This document shows positions 33,888-41,269 of a stretch of DNA of 64,000 bases, piece by piece (position 1 is the first letter of the stretch; each line of letters begins with the position of its first letter). Made by a program: the position numbers and the translations under genes. The notes below the pieces were generated by a model. It searched no databases. It worked only from the letters and a program-made list of their open reading frames with translations, and was not told the DNA's origin. The DNA comes from Blautia sp. (GTDB taxonomy: Bacteria; Bacillota; Clostridia; Lachnospirales; Lachnospiraceae): positions 80,782 to 144,781 of the forward strand of contig JAPFCU010000071.1 of assembly GCA_026169535.1 (NCBI GenBank), given 5' to 3'.

Positions 33888-34391
33888 TCACAGTCTGTCA
33901 AAGAACAAATATAGTGCCAGCATAACGATGACACAGCCGCAGAATACGCCCATAGCCTTCCTCAATTCGTTATCACGAAATTCTTCCCTTGGTAAAATTC
34001 CGTCTTTTTCGTAATCATAGTAAACGTGATCTGTGGTATAAGCCGGAATATGGTCTCCCACTTCATACTCATTATATATTTTCCCTGAGACCTGCATTCT
34101 CTTATCTGTATCATAGTAGAAGAAATAATTTGTAGATACACCATGTCTTCCACTGGGAGAGCTATAGGTGTCTTTTTTCCTGATTACAACATTCTCTATA
34201 AAATAATCTTTTCCAAGAACCATTTGCTCCATCTGTTTTTTAAATTTCACAGAGGTGATTGCCACCCTTGTCCAAAGGAACACAAACAGGATACTAAGTA
34301 TCACCAGCAAAACTGCTAAAAGTTTCTTTATTCTTTTTCTTCTTATTATTTTCGCTTCCAGATCTTTCGTCTTAATCAGTTTGTTGCTCAA
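33888..34391 (-). CDS. DUF3592-like two-helix membrane protein
   Basis: 167 aa. A charged N-terminus (KTKDLEAKIIRRKRIKK), a first helix (about 23-42), a beta-rich extracytoplasmic-type domain (about 60-130; NYFFYYDTDKRMQVSGKIYNEYEVGD) and a second helix (about 146-163). The start is a TTG with GGGA 7-8 bases upstream. The domain plan matches the gene at 33177-33617, and the two flank the frameshifted mini-gene. Function unknown. Confidence 0.65.
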   Translation of the reverse strand: MSNKLIKTKDLEAKIIRRKRIKKLLAVLLVILSILFVFLWTRVAITSVKFKKQMEQMVLGKDYFIENVVIRKKDTYSSPSGRHGVSTNYFFYYDTDKRMQVSGKIYNEYEVGDHIPAYTTDHVYYDYEKDGILPREEFRDNELRKAMGVFCGCVIVMLALYLFFDRL

Positions 34392-34494
34392 TTTTAATTC
34401 CCGCGCCTCTCCTAAAACTCAAATTGTATTAGCCCTTAAAATATTTGGGGACTATTTATATTTTTTTCTCCTGCAAGCTTTAACACTTAATTGT

Positions 34495-35184
34495 CTAATT
34501 GAACTCCACAAGATCCAGCCCGGTTTCCACCTGGAATCCATCTGCCCACTTTTTATCACGATAAAAAACAATCCCCTCCTGATATCCGTCACTGGTAAAA
34601 AACAACTGTTTTTCATCTCCATATTCTTTAATAATCTTGTTCAGTTCGTTTGCAACACTTACATCAAACCAGTCGTCGTACACTTCTGCCTCAAAAGTAA
34701 ACTGCCTGTTTTTCCATTCAAAAGTAACTGTTCGTTTTCCTGTTCCTTTTTCCCAGTTCACCTGACTGGTATCTTCCTGTATATTCTTAAAATCAAGTTC
34801 TTCTTTATCCAAAGACGAAACACCTGTCAGAAAATCCGTATACATCTTTTCTGCATTAAAGAATTCCACGTCAAAAGTATATACACCGTTTGCATAAGGA
34901 GTCCATGTCATATTGTCATAATCAAAATCTCCCTGTCCCAGTACAGTCAGCAGCATCGCAGCCTTATTTAATTCCACTTCCGGCGGCATCGCTTTATAAT
35001 CCTGTTCCAGATCATCTATCATTTGATCGGTCGTTCCCTGTATCTCATATTTTCCAAAAATTTCAGCAAGTTCTTTATATGTTTTTTGCATAGTTTCTCC
35101 CCCTGGTAAATTATTTTTAAGTCCACATCCACTTAATAACAGCGACCCGGATAAAATAAATATTAAAAGTTTTTTCATGATCAC
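34495..35184 (-). CDS. Lipoprotein of unknown function
   Basis: 229 aa. The N-terminus MKKLLIFILSGSLLLSGC is a type II signal peptide with lipobox LLSGC, so the mature protein is anchored at the outer face of the membrane by its Cys. The rest is mixed alpha/beta, with repeated Trp/Tyr/Phe-rich stretches (YDNMTWTPYANGVYTFDV, FTFEAEVYDDWFD). No family recognised. Start either GTG at 35184 or the ATG two codons later; GGAAGG favours the GTG. Confidence 0.75.
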   Translation of the reverse strand: MIMKKLLIFILSGSLLLSGCGLKNNLPGGETMQKTYKELAEIFGKYEIQGTTDQMIDDLEQDYKAMPPEVELNKAAMLLTVLGQGDFDYDNMTWTPYANGVYTFDVEFFNAEKMYTDFLTGVSSLDKEELDFKNIQEDTSQVNWEKGTGKRTVTFEWKNRQFTFEAEVYDDWFDVSVANELNKIIKEYGDEKQLFFTSDGYQEGIVFYRDKKWADGFQVETGLDLVEFN

Positions 35185-35198
35185 AGTTACCTTCCTTT

Positions 35199-35726
35199 TT
35201 AGAATATGTCAGCAATTTCCTCTGATTTTAAGTTATCCAGCCAGCTTTCCATATTTTCAAAATTATCAAACTGTCGGGTAAGAGTGAAAATTTTTTTATT
35301 CTTATAATACAGTTTTATTTTACAGCTGTTTATTTTTTTATATGTAATTTTATTTCCTGAAAAAATGCAGCTTTTTCTTCCTTTCATTACTTTTATTTTT
35401 TTATCATCCAGAACAACAATTTTATTATTTTGATAATATTTCCACATAAAAAAGTCTGCAATACTTACCAAAATTACTACCGCTGTATAGCACATATTTT
35501 CCCAGTCTCCGGATAGAAAATACGAGATAAAAGCGATTGCCGCCATAATCCCTAATGGAATACAGATAATGGTCATAACTTTCAATACTTTCATCATATT
35601 GCTGCGCATTTTCACTGTATAAACAGCGGTATCATCTTCCTTGCTTTTTTCTGTAAGGTATTTAAAAATAACTGGAACAAGAAAAATAGCCCCTAAAATA
35701 TATGCACTACTGTAAATTAATTTCAT
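35199..35726 (-). CDS. Membrane protein with PH-like C-terminal domain
   Basis: 175 aa. Helices at about 5-24, 50-72 and 77-95, followed by a basic beta-rich domain (NNKIVVLDDKKIKVMKGRK, then TLTRQFDNFENMESWLDNL) that looks like a bacterial PH or YcxB-like domain. GGGGAGG lies 5 bases before the ATG. It is followed by the lipoprotein gene after only 14 bp. Function unknown. Confidence 0.65.
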   Translation of the reverse strand: MKLIYSSAYILGAIFLVPVIFKYLTEKSKEDDTAVYTVKMRSNMMKVLKVMTIICIPLGIMAAIAFISYFLSGDWENMCYTAVVILVSIADFFMWKYYQNNKIVVLDDKKIKVMKGRKSCIFSGNKITYKKINSCKIKLYYKNKKIFTLTRQFDNFENMESWLDNLKSEEIADIF

Positions 35727-35765
35727 CAGTTCCTCCCCTAAACCATACAGTACAATTGGAACTTA

Positions 35766-36113
35766 TCATAAAAAAAATTCAAACCATATTCCAACTGTGA
35801 TAAGTGACAAACCAGAAATTCTCCCTGCAATTTTCGATTTTTGATATCCTAAAATTTCAATAGTTTCAGGGGTTGTAAATGGGAATACAGTAATATCTAT
35901 ACCCATTAGCATAATTCCAGCCCCGATAATAGAACTGGTATTCAATAAAATGCCATAAAACATCACCAAAAATCCAGCGATGATACCCATAATAAAATAT
36001 TTTAGTTTATGGTTGTCTTTCTTAGTGCTTGTCCTATAATTATTTTCACATTCACTGCTACAAAATTCATAGCTGCTGTTTGAATTTTTACCACAGTATC
36101 GGCATTTCTTCAT
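35766..36113 (-). CDS. Zinc-ribbon membrane protein
   Basis: 115 aa. N-terminal treble-clef-like zinc ribbon CRYCGKNSNSSYEFCSSEC, typical of small zinc-finger proteins, then three transmembrane helices (about 37-57, 62-78 and 95-113). GAGGTG lies 7 bases before the ATG. Third zinc-ribbon membrane protein of the block. Function unknown. Confidence 0.7.
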   Translation of the reverse strand: MKKCRYCGKNSNSSYEFCSSECENNYRTSTKKDNHKLKYFIMGIIAGFLVMFYGILLNTSSIIGAGIMLMGIDITVFPFTTPETIEILGYQKSKIAGRISGLSLITVGIWFEFFL

Positions 36114-36135
36114 TTTAAGTCACCTCAGTAATTGT

Positions 36136-37344
36136 TTATCCATTAAAGCAATCCTGTCTGCTTCGTTTTTTCTTTCTTGCATCCAGCGGAGAAAAGGTCT
36201 GGATATAATCCCTTCGGATCTCTGTAACATCCTGAGTAAGAAATGCGGCAATACGCTCCTGATCGGAAATCAGCTCCGGAAAGCAGGATGCAAATTTCTC
36301 TGCCAGCTGTTTCTCTTTTCCATACAGGTTAAGAGATCTCTCGTATCCAATCAGTTCTCTCAGGACAGAAGTAAACTCTTCATACCTGTTTTCTCTGATC
36401 TCCAGATCAACGCTGGCTTTTGCAGTTGTTCCATTTAGATAAAGAACCTTCAATAAAGTATCGTTTCTGGAACGATCCATGGTTACCCACAAAGCCAGCT
36501 TTTTTGAAATCAGCTTTCCGCCCATCAGCATCCAGTTCTGGCTTCGATAAATTTCAAGATACTGTTTCATGGCGGGATCTTCAAATGGTATTCGTTCAAA
36601 GTGCTCTCCCTCCAGAAGCAGCTCCAGCTGATTTTTGCTGAGGCTCTGATTCAGCACCGGTATACTGTGGCATGGCGTGCAAATATAGCGTTTCATTTTC
36701 TGAAATAGTGTAGCAACTAAAACTGCTATACAAAATAAACACAGAAAAAACTGTCTGTCCATTTCTACTTTACCGGTTGCTGCTTCCCAGATACCACACA
36801 GAACGATCACAACACCAAATCCCCATAACCCGAAAATCAGAAGTTTTTTCAACGGATAAAAATGAATCCATTCGATGATCTGCACCTGCTGTTTGCCGCT
36901 CATAGTTTTCTCGCGTAAGAGCAGACGGGCAATCCATTGATTCAGAATCTGAGGAATCCATGCAATTCCAAACAGTAACGCCATAATACCCGCATAAAAA
37001 GCAATTCCGATCCATCCGATATCAAGATAAGATTCCAGAAGCAGAGGGAAGCTTATCAGCAGTAACATAATAAAAAAAGATGGCGACGACGTCTTTTTTC
37101 GCCCCTTTTGGACATTCACATCATTTATCGCGGAATTGACACACAAGACAGAAATTATAACCGCTGACATCCCTCCTGACACCCAGTTTTTAAGATCTCC
37201 AAAACGCATGACATGTTCCTTCTGGTGCATGCCGGGAAAGTTCCCGGTAATGCCCGCATAAAGGCAAAAACCTAAATAAGCCAGCGCAAGCAGCGCTCCT
37301 GCCAGCTTCAAAATTGTTTTTCCAGAAAATTTTCGTTTCTCCAT
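36136..37344 (-). CDS. Polytopic membrane protein, 402 aa
   Basis: About seven transmembrane segments in the first 230 residues (for example ILKLAGALLALAYLGFCLYA and IAFYAGIMALLFGIAW), then a soluble C-terminal domain (about 240-400) with many acidic residues and a basic tail LDARKKKRSRQD. No motif recognised. Starts 46 bp after the 259-aa membrane protein gene, with which it probably forms a unit. Function unknown. Confidence 0.65.
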   Translation of the reverse strand: MEKRKFSGKTILKLAGALLALAYLGFCLYAGITGNFPGMHQKEHVMRFGDLKNWVSGGMSAVIISVLCVNSAINDVNVQKGRKKTSSPSFFIMLLLISFPLLLESYLDIGWIGIAFYAGIMALLFGIAWIPQILNQWIARLLLREKTMSGKQQVQIIEWIHFYPLKKLLIFGLWGFGVVIVLCGIWEAATGKVEMDRQFFLCLFCIAVLVATLFQKMKRYICTPCHSIPVLNQSLSKNQLELLLEGEHFERIPFEDPAMKQYLEIYRSQNWMLMGGKLISKKLALWVTMDRSRNDTLLKVLYLNGTTAKASVDLEIRENRYEEFTSVLRELIGYERSLNLYGKEKQLAEKFASCFPELISDQERIAAFLTQDVTEIRRDYIQTFSPLDARKKKRSRQDCFNG

Positions 37345-37390
37345 GATGTTTGTTTCTCCTGTAAAATGGTATATAGAAAAGTAAGCTTGT

Positions 37391-38170
37391 TTATTCTCCT
37401 CTGCGCTGACGGATTATAAAATAAAGCAGCAGACAAAAGGTTGCCACAGAAGCTCCCATACAGGGAAAATAAATATCTCCGGACATTTGGTTCACAGCCG
37501 GATGACTCAAAACGCACATGGTAACACAAGCCGCAAAGGCCAGTCCGCTTAGCAGAATACACAGTGGATTTCTGTTTTCAGTCAGCTCCAGGGTGTTCTC
37601 CCAGGTTTTCCTTCTCTCGAATTCCTGCAGCAGCATTTCTTCATCCTGGATTCCCTTAACCAGAAAATATGTATGTCGGATCATACGCTTACCGGGATGG
37701 CGTAACTGGCATCGAACAGCGTAATGGCTGCTGTTTTCTTTGATGTTCAATACTCTCAGGATTTCCTCTGCGCCATTTGGAAGAAAGGGCTGCCGACCCT
37801 GAGTGCGTAAAAATGTCTGGGTTTCCATTGCGCCAAGGGCAAATCCCCAGAATCCGCGTCCATGATAAGACAGACCGCGTGCATCCATGACCCATAAACG
37901 GTCGTTTTCTGTAAGGAAAAAGATCATGGCGTCCTGCATCCCGCGCCGTCCCAGCCTTGTAGCCAGTACAATCCCAAATGCAGTGGCAAGAAGAACTAAA
38001 ATCATAGAAAAGCTTTGCTGGGGCAGCCCCAGAGAAAGGGACAAAAAGCTCCCTGCAAAAAGCAAAGCTGTCATCAGAAATACAATTCCCAATATTCCTC
38101 CCACCGTCCGATAGCCATAGTGGCTTTTTTTCTCTGTCTCAGGGGACATCCACACTTTTTTCAGCTCCAT
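37391..38170 (-). CDS. Membrane protein, 259 aa
   Basis: Start moved to the ATG at 38170, which has AGGAGG 7 bases upstream; the track start is 16 codons earlier and overlaps the preceding gene. Two N-terminal helices (about 22-45 and 52-70), a soluble middle domain (about 75-195; ENDRLWVMDARGLSYHGRG), and two C-terminal helices (about 203-222 and 230-250). The helix-domain-helix plan resembles small PH-domain membrane proteins. Unknown function; operonic with the 402-aa protein. Confidence 0.65.
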   Translation of the reverse strand: MELKKVWMSPETEKKSHYGYRTVGGILGIVFLMTALLFAGSFLSLSLGLPQQSFSMILVLLATAFGIVLATRLGRRGMQDAMIFFLTENDRLWVMDARGLSYHGRGFWGFALGAMETQTFLRTQGRQPFLPNGAEEILRVLNIKENSSHYAVRCQLRHPGKRMIRHTYFLVKGIQDEEMLLQEFERRKTWENTLELTENRNPLCILLSGLAFAACVTMCVLSHPAVNQMSGDIYFPCMGASVATFCLLLYFIIRQRRGE

Positions 38171-38198
38171 TTTTATCGCCTCCTGTACCATCTTTATA

Positions 38199-38585
38199 TC
38201 AGTTTTTATCTCGTTCATTCAAAAATGACTTTACTCTTTCAACTGGAAATTTGTCCTCTATATCAACCACTTCAAACAAATTCAAAGGCAATTCCTTTTC
38301 TCCAATCAAGGTAAGATACTCACTCACAGCTCTGCGGTCGATCATTATTTTGCCATGTCCGGCCCAGTGACGGTTACTCTCTTTCTTTTTTAAACCAGAA
38401 ATCCAGTATTCATCTCCATTTTCGATATCAATATAGTTTGAATAGCTTCCATTACTCTTCTGAAAAGCATGGTCATTAAAGTAAATGGTTTTCTTGGTTT
38501 TTGAGGTTTTTACATATCCGACCCATGCCGGACCATCATCGGAATATCCTGTTTTTAATTCAATATACATTAGATTATTAATCAT
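38199..38585 (-). CDS. Conserved hypothetical protein, 128 aa
   Basis: Start taken as the ATG at 38585, 6 bases after GGAGG, giving MINNLMYIELKTGYSDDGPA; it overlaps the DUF3795 gene by 8 bp. Soluble, rich in Tyr, Trp, Asp and Gly, with DEYWISGLKKKESNRHWAGHGKI in the middle. I have a general sense that close relatives are common in gut Firmicutes, but can name no function. Confidence 0.7.
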   Translation of the reverse strand: MINNLMYIELKTGYSDDGPAWVGYVKTSKTKKTIYFNDHAFQKSNGSYSNYIDIENGDEYWISGLKKKESNRHWAGHGKIMIDRRAVSEYLTLIGEKELPLNLFEVVDIEDKFPVERVKSFLNERDKN

Positions 38586-39009
38586 TTTTTTCCTCCGGCT
38601 TTCTTTCAAATGACAGGTATCTTGTTCCCTGGAATGTCAGTCTGCCTGTCATAATAAAATCCATAAGCTTTTCTATATCATCAAATTCATCATAGTCTCC
38701 ATGGATGCCCTCTCGATGATATACAATTCCATTTTTCTCGTTTCTCTCCAGACAGTCCAGCAGTTTTTCCTCTCCATATTTTTTCGCAAATAAAGTAAAT
38801 ACATATGGTTTTATTTTACTCAGTACCCCCTTTTGACAATTTTCTTCACATTTATAACAATGTGTCAATTCTTTCTCTATTGAGCATTTTCTGTTTTCAC
38901 AAAAATCATGATCCGGACATTCCTTTGAGCCACACCCATTACATGTAACATTTTCTGAACATAAACAGCATGCAAGACCACATCTGGCAATTCCTAATTC
39001 ACGTTTCAT
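38578..39009 (-). CDS. DUF3795 cysteine-rich protein
   Basis: 143 aa. The N-terminus is densely cysteine-rich (ARCGLACCLCSENVTCNGCGS... CYKCEENCQKG), about 12 Cys in 60 residues, probably binding zinc or an iron-sulfur cluster. The C-terminal half is helical, ending RYLSFERKPEEKND. DUF3795 proteins are widespread in anaerobes with no settled role. GGAGG lies 6 bases before the ATG. First gene of the accessory block behind a plausible promoter. Confidence 0.85.
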   Translation of the reverse strand: MKRELGIARCGLACCLCSENVTCNGCGSKECPDHDFCENRKCSIEKELTHCYKCEENCQKGVLSKIKPYVFTLFAKKYGEEKLLDCLERNEKNGIVYHREGIHGDYDEFDDIEKLMDFIMTGRLTFQGTRYLSFERKPEEKND

Positions 39010-39072
39010 ATAGTACCTCCGGTAAATTTCTGTTTTTTAAGGATTTTTTATTTGTAAATAATTCATAGCAGT

Positions 39073-39101
39073 ATTATATATTATGAGATGTTTTTTGTAT
39101 A
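39073..39101 (-). promoter_or_regulatory. Putative promoter of the accessory block
   Basis: Minus strand: TATACA, 17 bp, TATAAT, about 64 bp before the DUF3795 start. The 39.01-39.27 kb gap otherwise holds the divergent tetR promoter; the 81-codon minus ORF there (39037-39282) looks like chance. Confidence 0.5.
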
Positions 39102-39199
39102 TATTTTTCTGTATAAAATGATATATCTTGTCGCTGCTCACTACTTTCACAGTATAGTTACTAACATTCTTAAATTTTATAATACCAAACGAATGTATC

Positions 39200-39228
39200 T
39201 TGACAGAAAGAATGCATTTAGATATAAT
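39200..39228 (+). promoter_or_regulatory. Consensus sigma-A promoter of the tetR-type gene
   Basis: TTGACA, 17 bp, TATAAT, both perfect. The spacer holds the palindrome AATGCATT. The ORF-track start codon (TTG at 39200) is the -35 box itself, so it cannot be the start of translation. Confidence 0.9.
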
Positions 39229-39268
39229 CAATACATACCAAGAGAATGTTATGAAAAGAGGAAGTCCT

Positions 39269-39916
39269 ATGGCAAGAAACAAATATCCGGAAATGACTGT
39301 AGAAAAAATTCTGGATGTGGCACAGCATCTGTTTTTGGAAAAGGGTTATGATAATACCACAATCCAGGATATTGTAGACCATTTAGATGGTCTCTCCAAG
39401 GGAGCGGTCTACCATCATTTTAAATCAAAAGAGGAAATTATGGACGCAGTAAGTGATCGTATGTTTTCCTCAAATAATCCTTTTAAAAAAGTCCGAAATC
39501 GTACAGATCTTAACGGTCTTCAAAAACTTCGTGAGGCAATCCGGCTGAATCAGTCTGATGAGGATCAGACCAGCATGACAATACAGTCTATTCCTCTTAA
39601 AAGAAATCCAAGACTTCTGGTTGAGATGATTGAATCCAACCGGCGTATTTTAACTCCGTATTATCAGGAACTTCTGGAAGAAGGAAATAAAGACGGTTCG
39701 ATCCATACAGAATATGCAAAAGAAATCGCTGAACTCATACCCCTGCTCACCAGTCTATGGCTTCTTCCTTCAGTATTTCCCTCTGATAAAGAAGGTATGA
39801 AAAATAAGTTTCGATTTCTGGGAGATATGTTGGAAAAGATGGGGGTATCTCTTATGGATGCTTCGATTTGTGCACTGATAGATGAATTCTTTGAAAAAAT
39901 TCCAGAAGAAAAATAA
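39269..39916 (+). CDS. TetR/AcrR family transcriptional regulator
   Basis: 215 aa from the ATG at 39269 (AGAGGA 6 bases upstream); an ATG at 39251 is a weaker alternative. The N-terminal helix-turn-helix is clear: VEKILDVAQHLFLEKGYDNTTIQDI, then SKGAVYHHFKSKEEIM. The C-terminal ligand domain is helical and divergent. It is followed by an MFS exporter, so it probably represses itself and the exporter and responds to the exported compound. A 10-base motif ATACATACCA occurs after its own promoter and inside the exporter promoter. Confidence 0.92.
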   Translation: MARNKYPEMTVEKILDVAQHLFLEKGYDNTTIQDIVDHLDGLSKGAVYHHFKSKEEIMDAVSDRMFSSNNPFKKVRNRTDLNGLQKLREAIRLNQSDEDQTSMTIQSIPLKRNPRLLVEMIESNRRILTPYYQELLEEGNKDGSIHTEYAKEIAELIPLLTSLWLLPSVFPSDKEGMKNKFRFLGDMLEKMGVSLMDASICALIDEFFEKIPEEK

Positions 39917-39918
39917 AG

Positions 39919-39942
39919 TTGCCATAAGGCAATTTTATTTTT
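39919..39942 (+). terminator. Short terminator after the tetR-type gene
   Basis: TTGCC-ATAA-GGCAA stem-loop (5 bp) followed by TTTTATTTTT, 2 bp after the stop codon. The stem is short, so read-through into the exporter gene is possible. Confidence 0.55.
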
Positions 39943-39951
39943 AAGATATAC

Positions 39952-39974
39952 ATACCATCGTCCGGTATTATAAT
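39952..39974 (+). promoter_or_regulatory. Exporter promoter with candidate TetR operator
   Basis: A perfect -10 (TATAAT, 39969-39974) without a good -35. The spacer holds the dyad ATACC-N7-GGTAT (39952-39968), preceded by the ATACATACCA motif shared with the tetR leader. Confidence 0.5.
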
Positions 39975-40005
39975 TAAAAACAATAGAAATATGGAGGTAT
40001 CAATC

Positions 40006-41238
40006 ATGACAGAAAAAAAGAATCCGAAACTTTTTACCCGCAATTTTACATTTTTGATCTTGGGGCAGATCAGCTCTCTGATTGGAAATTTCTCTCTGAA
40101 ATTTGCTCTTTCCATGTATATCCTGGAACAGACAGGCTCCGCTTCTGTTTTTGCAGGGCTGTTAGCTGTGGCTATGCTCCCTACTATTTTACTGTCCCCC
40201 TTTGGAGGAATTCTGGCAGATCGGGCAAACCGCCGTAATATTATGGCAGCACTGGACTTTCTTTCCGGGCTTTCCGTACTCATTGCCAGTTTTGCGGTAC
40301 CTTCAGAGCATGATATTTTTGCTATCGGCGCACTTCTTCTTATTCTGTCAGTCCTGGGGGCTTTTGAATCTCCTACTGTACAGGCGTGTATTCCGCAAAT
40401 GCTGTCAGGCGACAATATAATAAAAGGAAATGCCATTGTTAGTCAGGTGGCTTCCATTGCTTCTCTGCTCACTCCATTTTTGGGAAGCATTTTCTATACT
40501 GTACTGGGAATTCGGTCAGTATTCTATACTACGTCTATCTGCTTCTTTGTAACTGCCTTCCTGGAATGTTTTATTTTTCTCGATCATAAAAAATCACAGT
40601 CAAAAACAAAGCTTTCTTCTGTCATCAAAGAAGACTTTTCTGACAGTATGCGCTTTCTATGCCGCCAACAGCCTGGTATATTAAAACTTCTTCTGCTTGC
40701 TGCCTTCGTGAGTCTGTTTGTAACCGGTACTGCTGTAATAGGCTTTCCGTACCTGGTTCGAACAGTATTGGGGCTTTCCTCCAATCATTACGGCATTGCA
40801 GAAAGCGCTATGGGAATTGCTTCTGTCTCAGGAAGTCTTCTGGTAGTTCTGCTTGCAAAAAAAATATATAGCCGTCATCTTTGTATGGTTCTGGTGTCCT
40901 TCGGAATTTGCCTTATTCCATGCGGAATTGCATTTATTCTGCCATTGAAAACGCTTCCCCGTTATCTTATCTTACTGATTATGTTTTGTGCCTGCCAGCT
41001 TGGATGCAGTCTGTTTTCCACTTACGCTGTTTCTCTCATACAGTCAAAAACGCCAGAACATCTGATGGGCAAAGTGATGTCATATGTGTTTACTCTTTCT
41101 ATGTGTGCACAGCCGGCAGGACAGATCATTTACGGAGCATTATTTGATCACTTCTCAGATAACGTTTATTTTGTTCTGATTCCAAGCGGTCTGCTCATAT
41201 GTCTCATTGGATTATTGTCCCGGCACTTTTTGGATTAG
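40006..41238 (+). CDS. MFS transporter, probable drug exporter
   Basis: 410 aa, 12 transmembrane helices. Start moved to the ATG at 40006, with GGAGG 8 bases upstream. The MFS motif A is visible as GGILADRANRRNIM between helices 2 and 3. The sequence resembles the MefA/enterobactin-exporter branch (MFS_3 type), which exports macrolides or siderophores; the substrate is not predictable here. Placed 90 bp after the TetR regulator on the same strand, consistent with inducible efflux. Confidence 0.9.
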   Translation: MTEKKNPKLFTRNFTFLILGQISSLIGNFSLKFALSMYILEQTGSASVFAGLLAVAMLPTILLSPFGGILADRANRRNIMAALDFLSGLSVLIASFAVPSEHDIFAIGALLLILSVLGAFESPTVQACIPQMLSGDNIIKGNAIVSQVASIASLLTPFLGSIFYTVLGIRSVFYTTSICFFVTAFLECFIFLDHKKSQSKTKLSSVIKEDFSDSMRFLCRQQPGILKLLLLAAFVSLFVTGTAVIGFPYLVRTVLGLSSNHYGIAESAMGIASVSGSLLVVLLAKKIYSRHLCMVLVSFGICLIPCGIAFILPLKTLPRYLILLIMFCACQLGCSLFSTYAVSLIQSKTPEHLMGKVMSYVFTLSMCAQPAGQIIYGALFDHFSDNVYFVLIPSGLLICLIGLLSRHFLD

Positions 41239-41269
41239 CAGATTTCAGTACACCTATGTCTTCCCGTCA

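Noticed and set aside
39200-39268. Track start of the TetR-type gene at 39200
   Set aside because: That TTG is the -35 box of a perfect promoter, upstream of the transcription start.
39037-39282. 81-codon minus ORF between the accessory block and tetR
   Set aside because: Covers two promoters and the tetR leader; AT-rich chance frame without a ribosome site.
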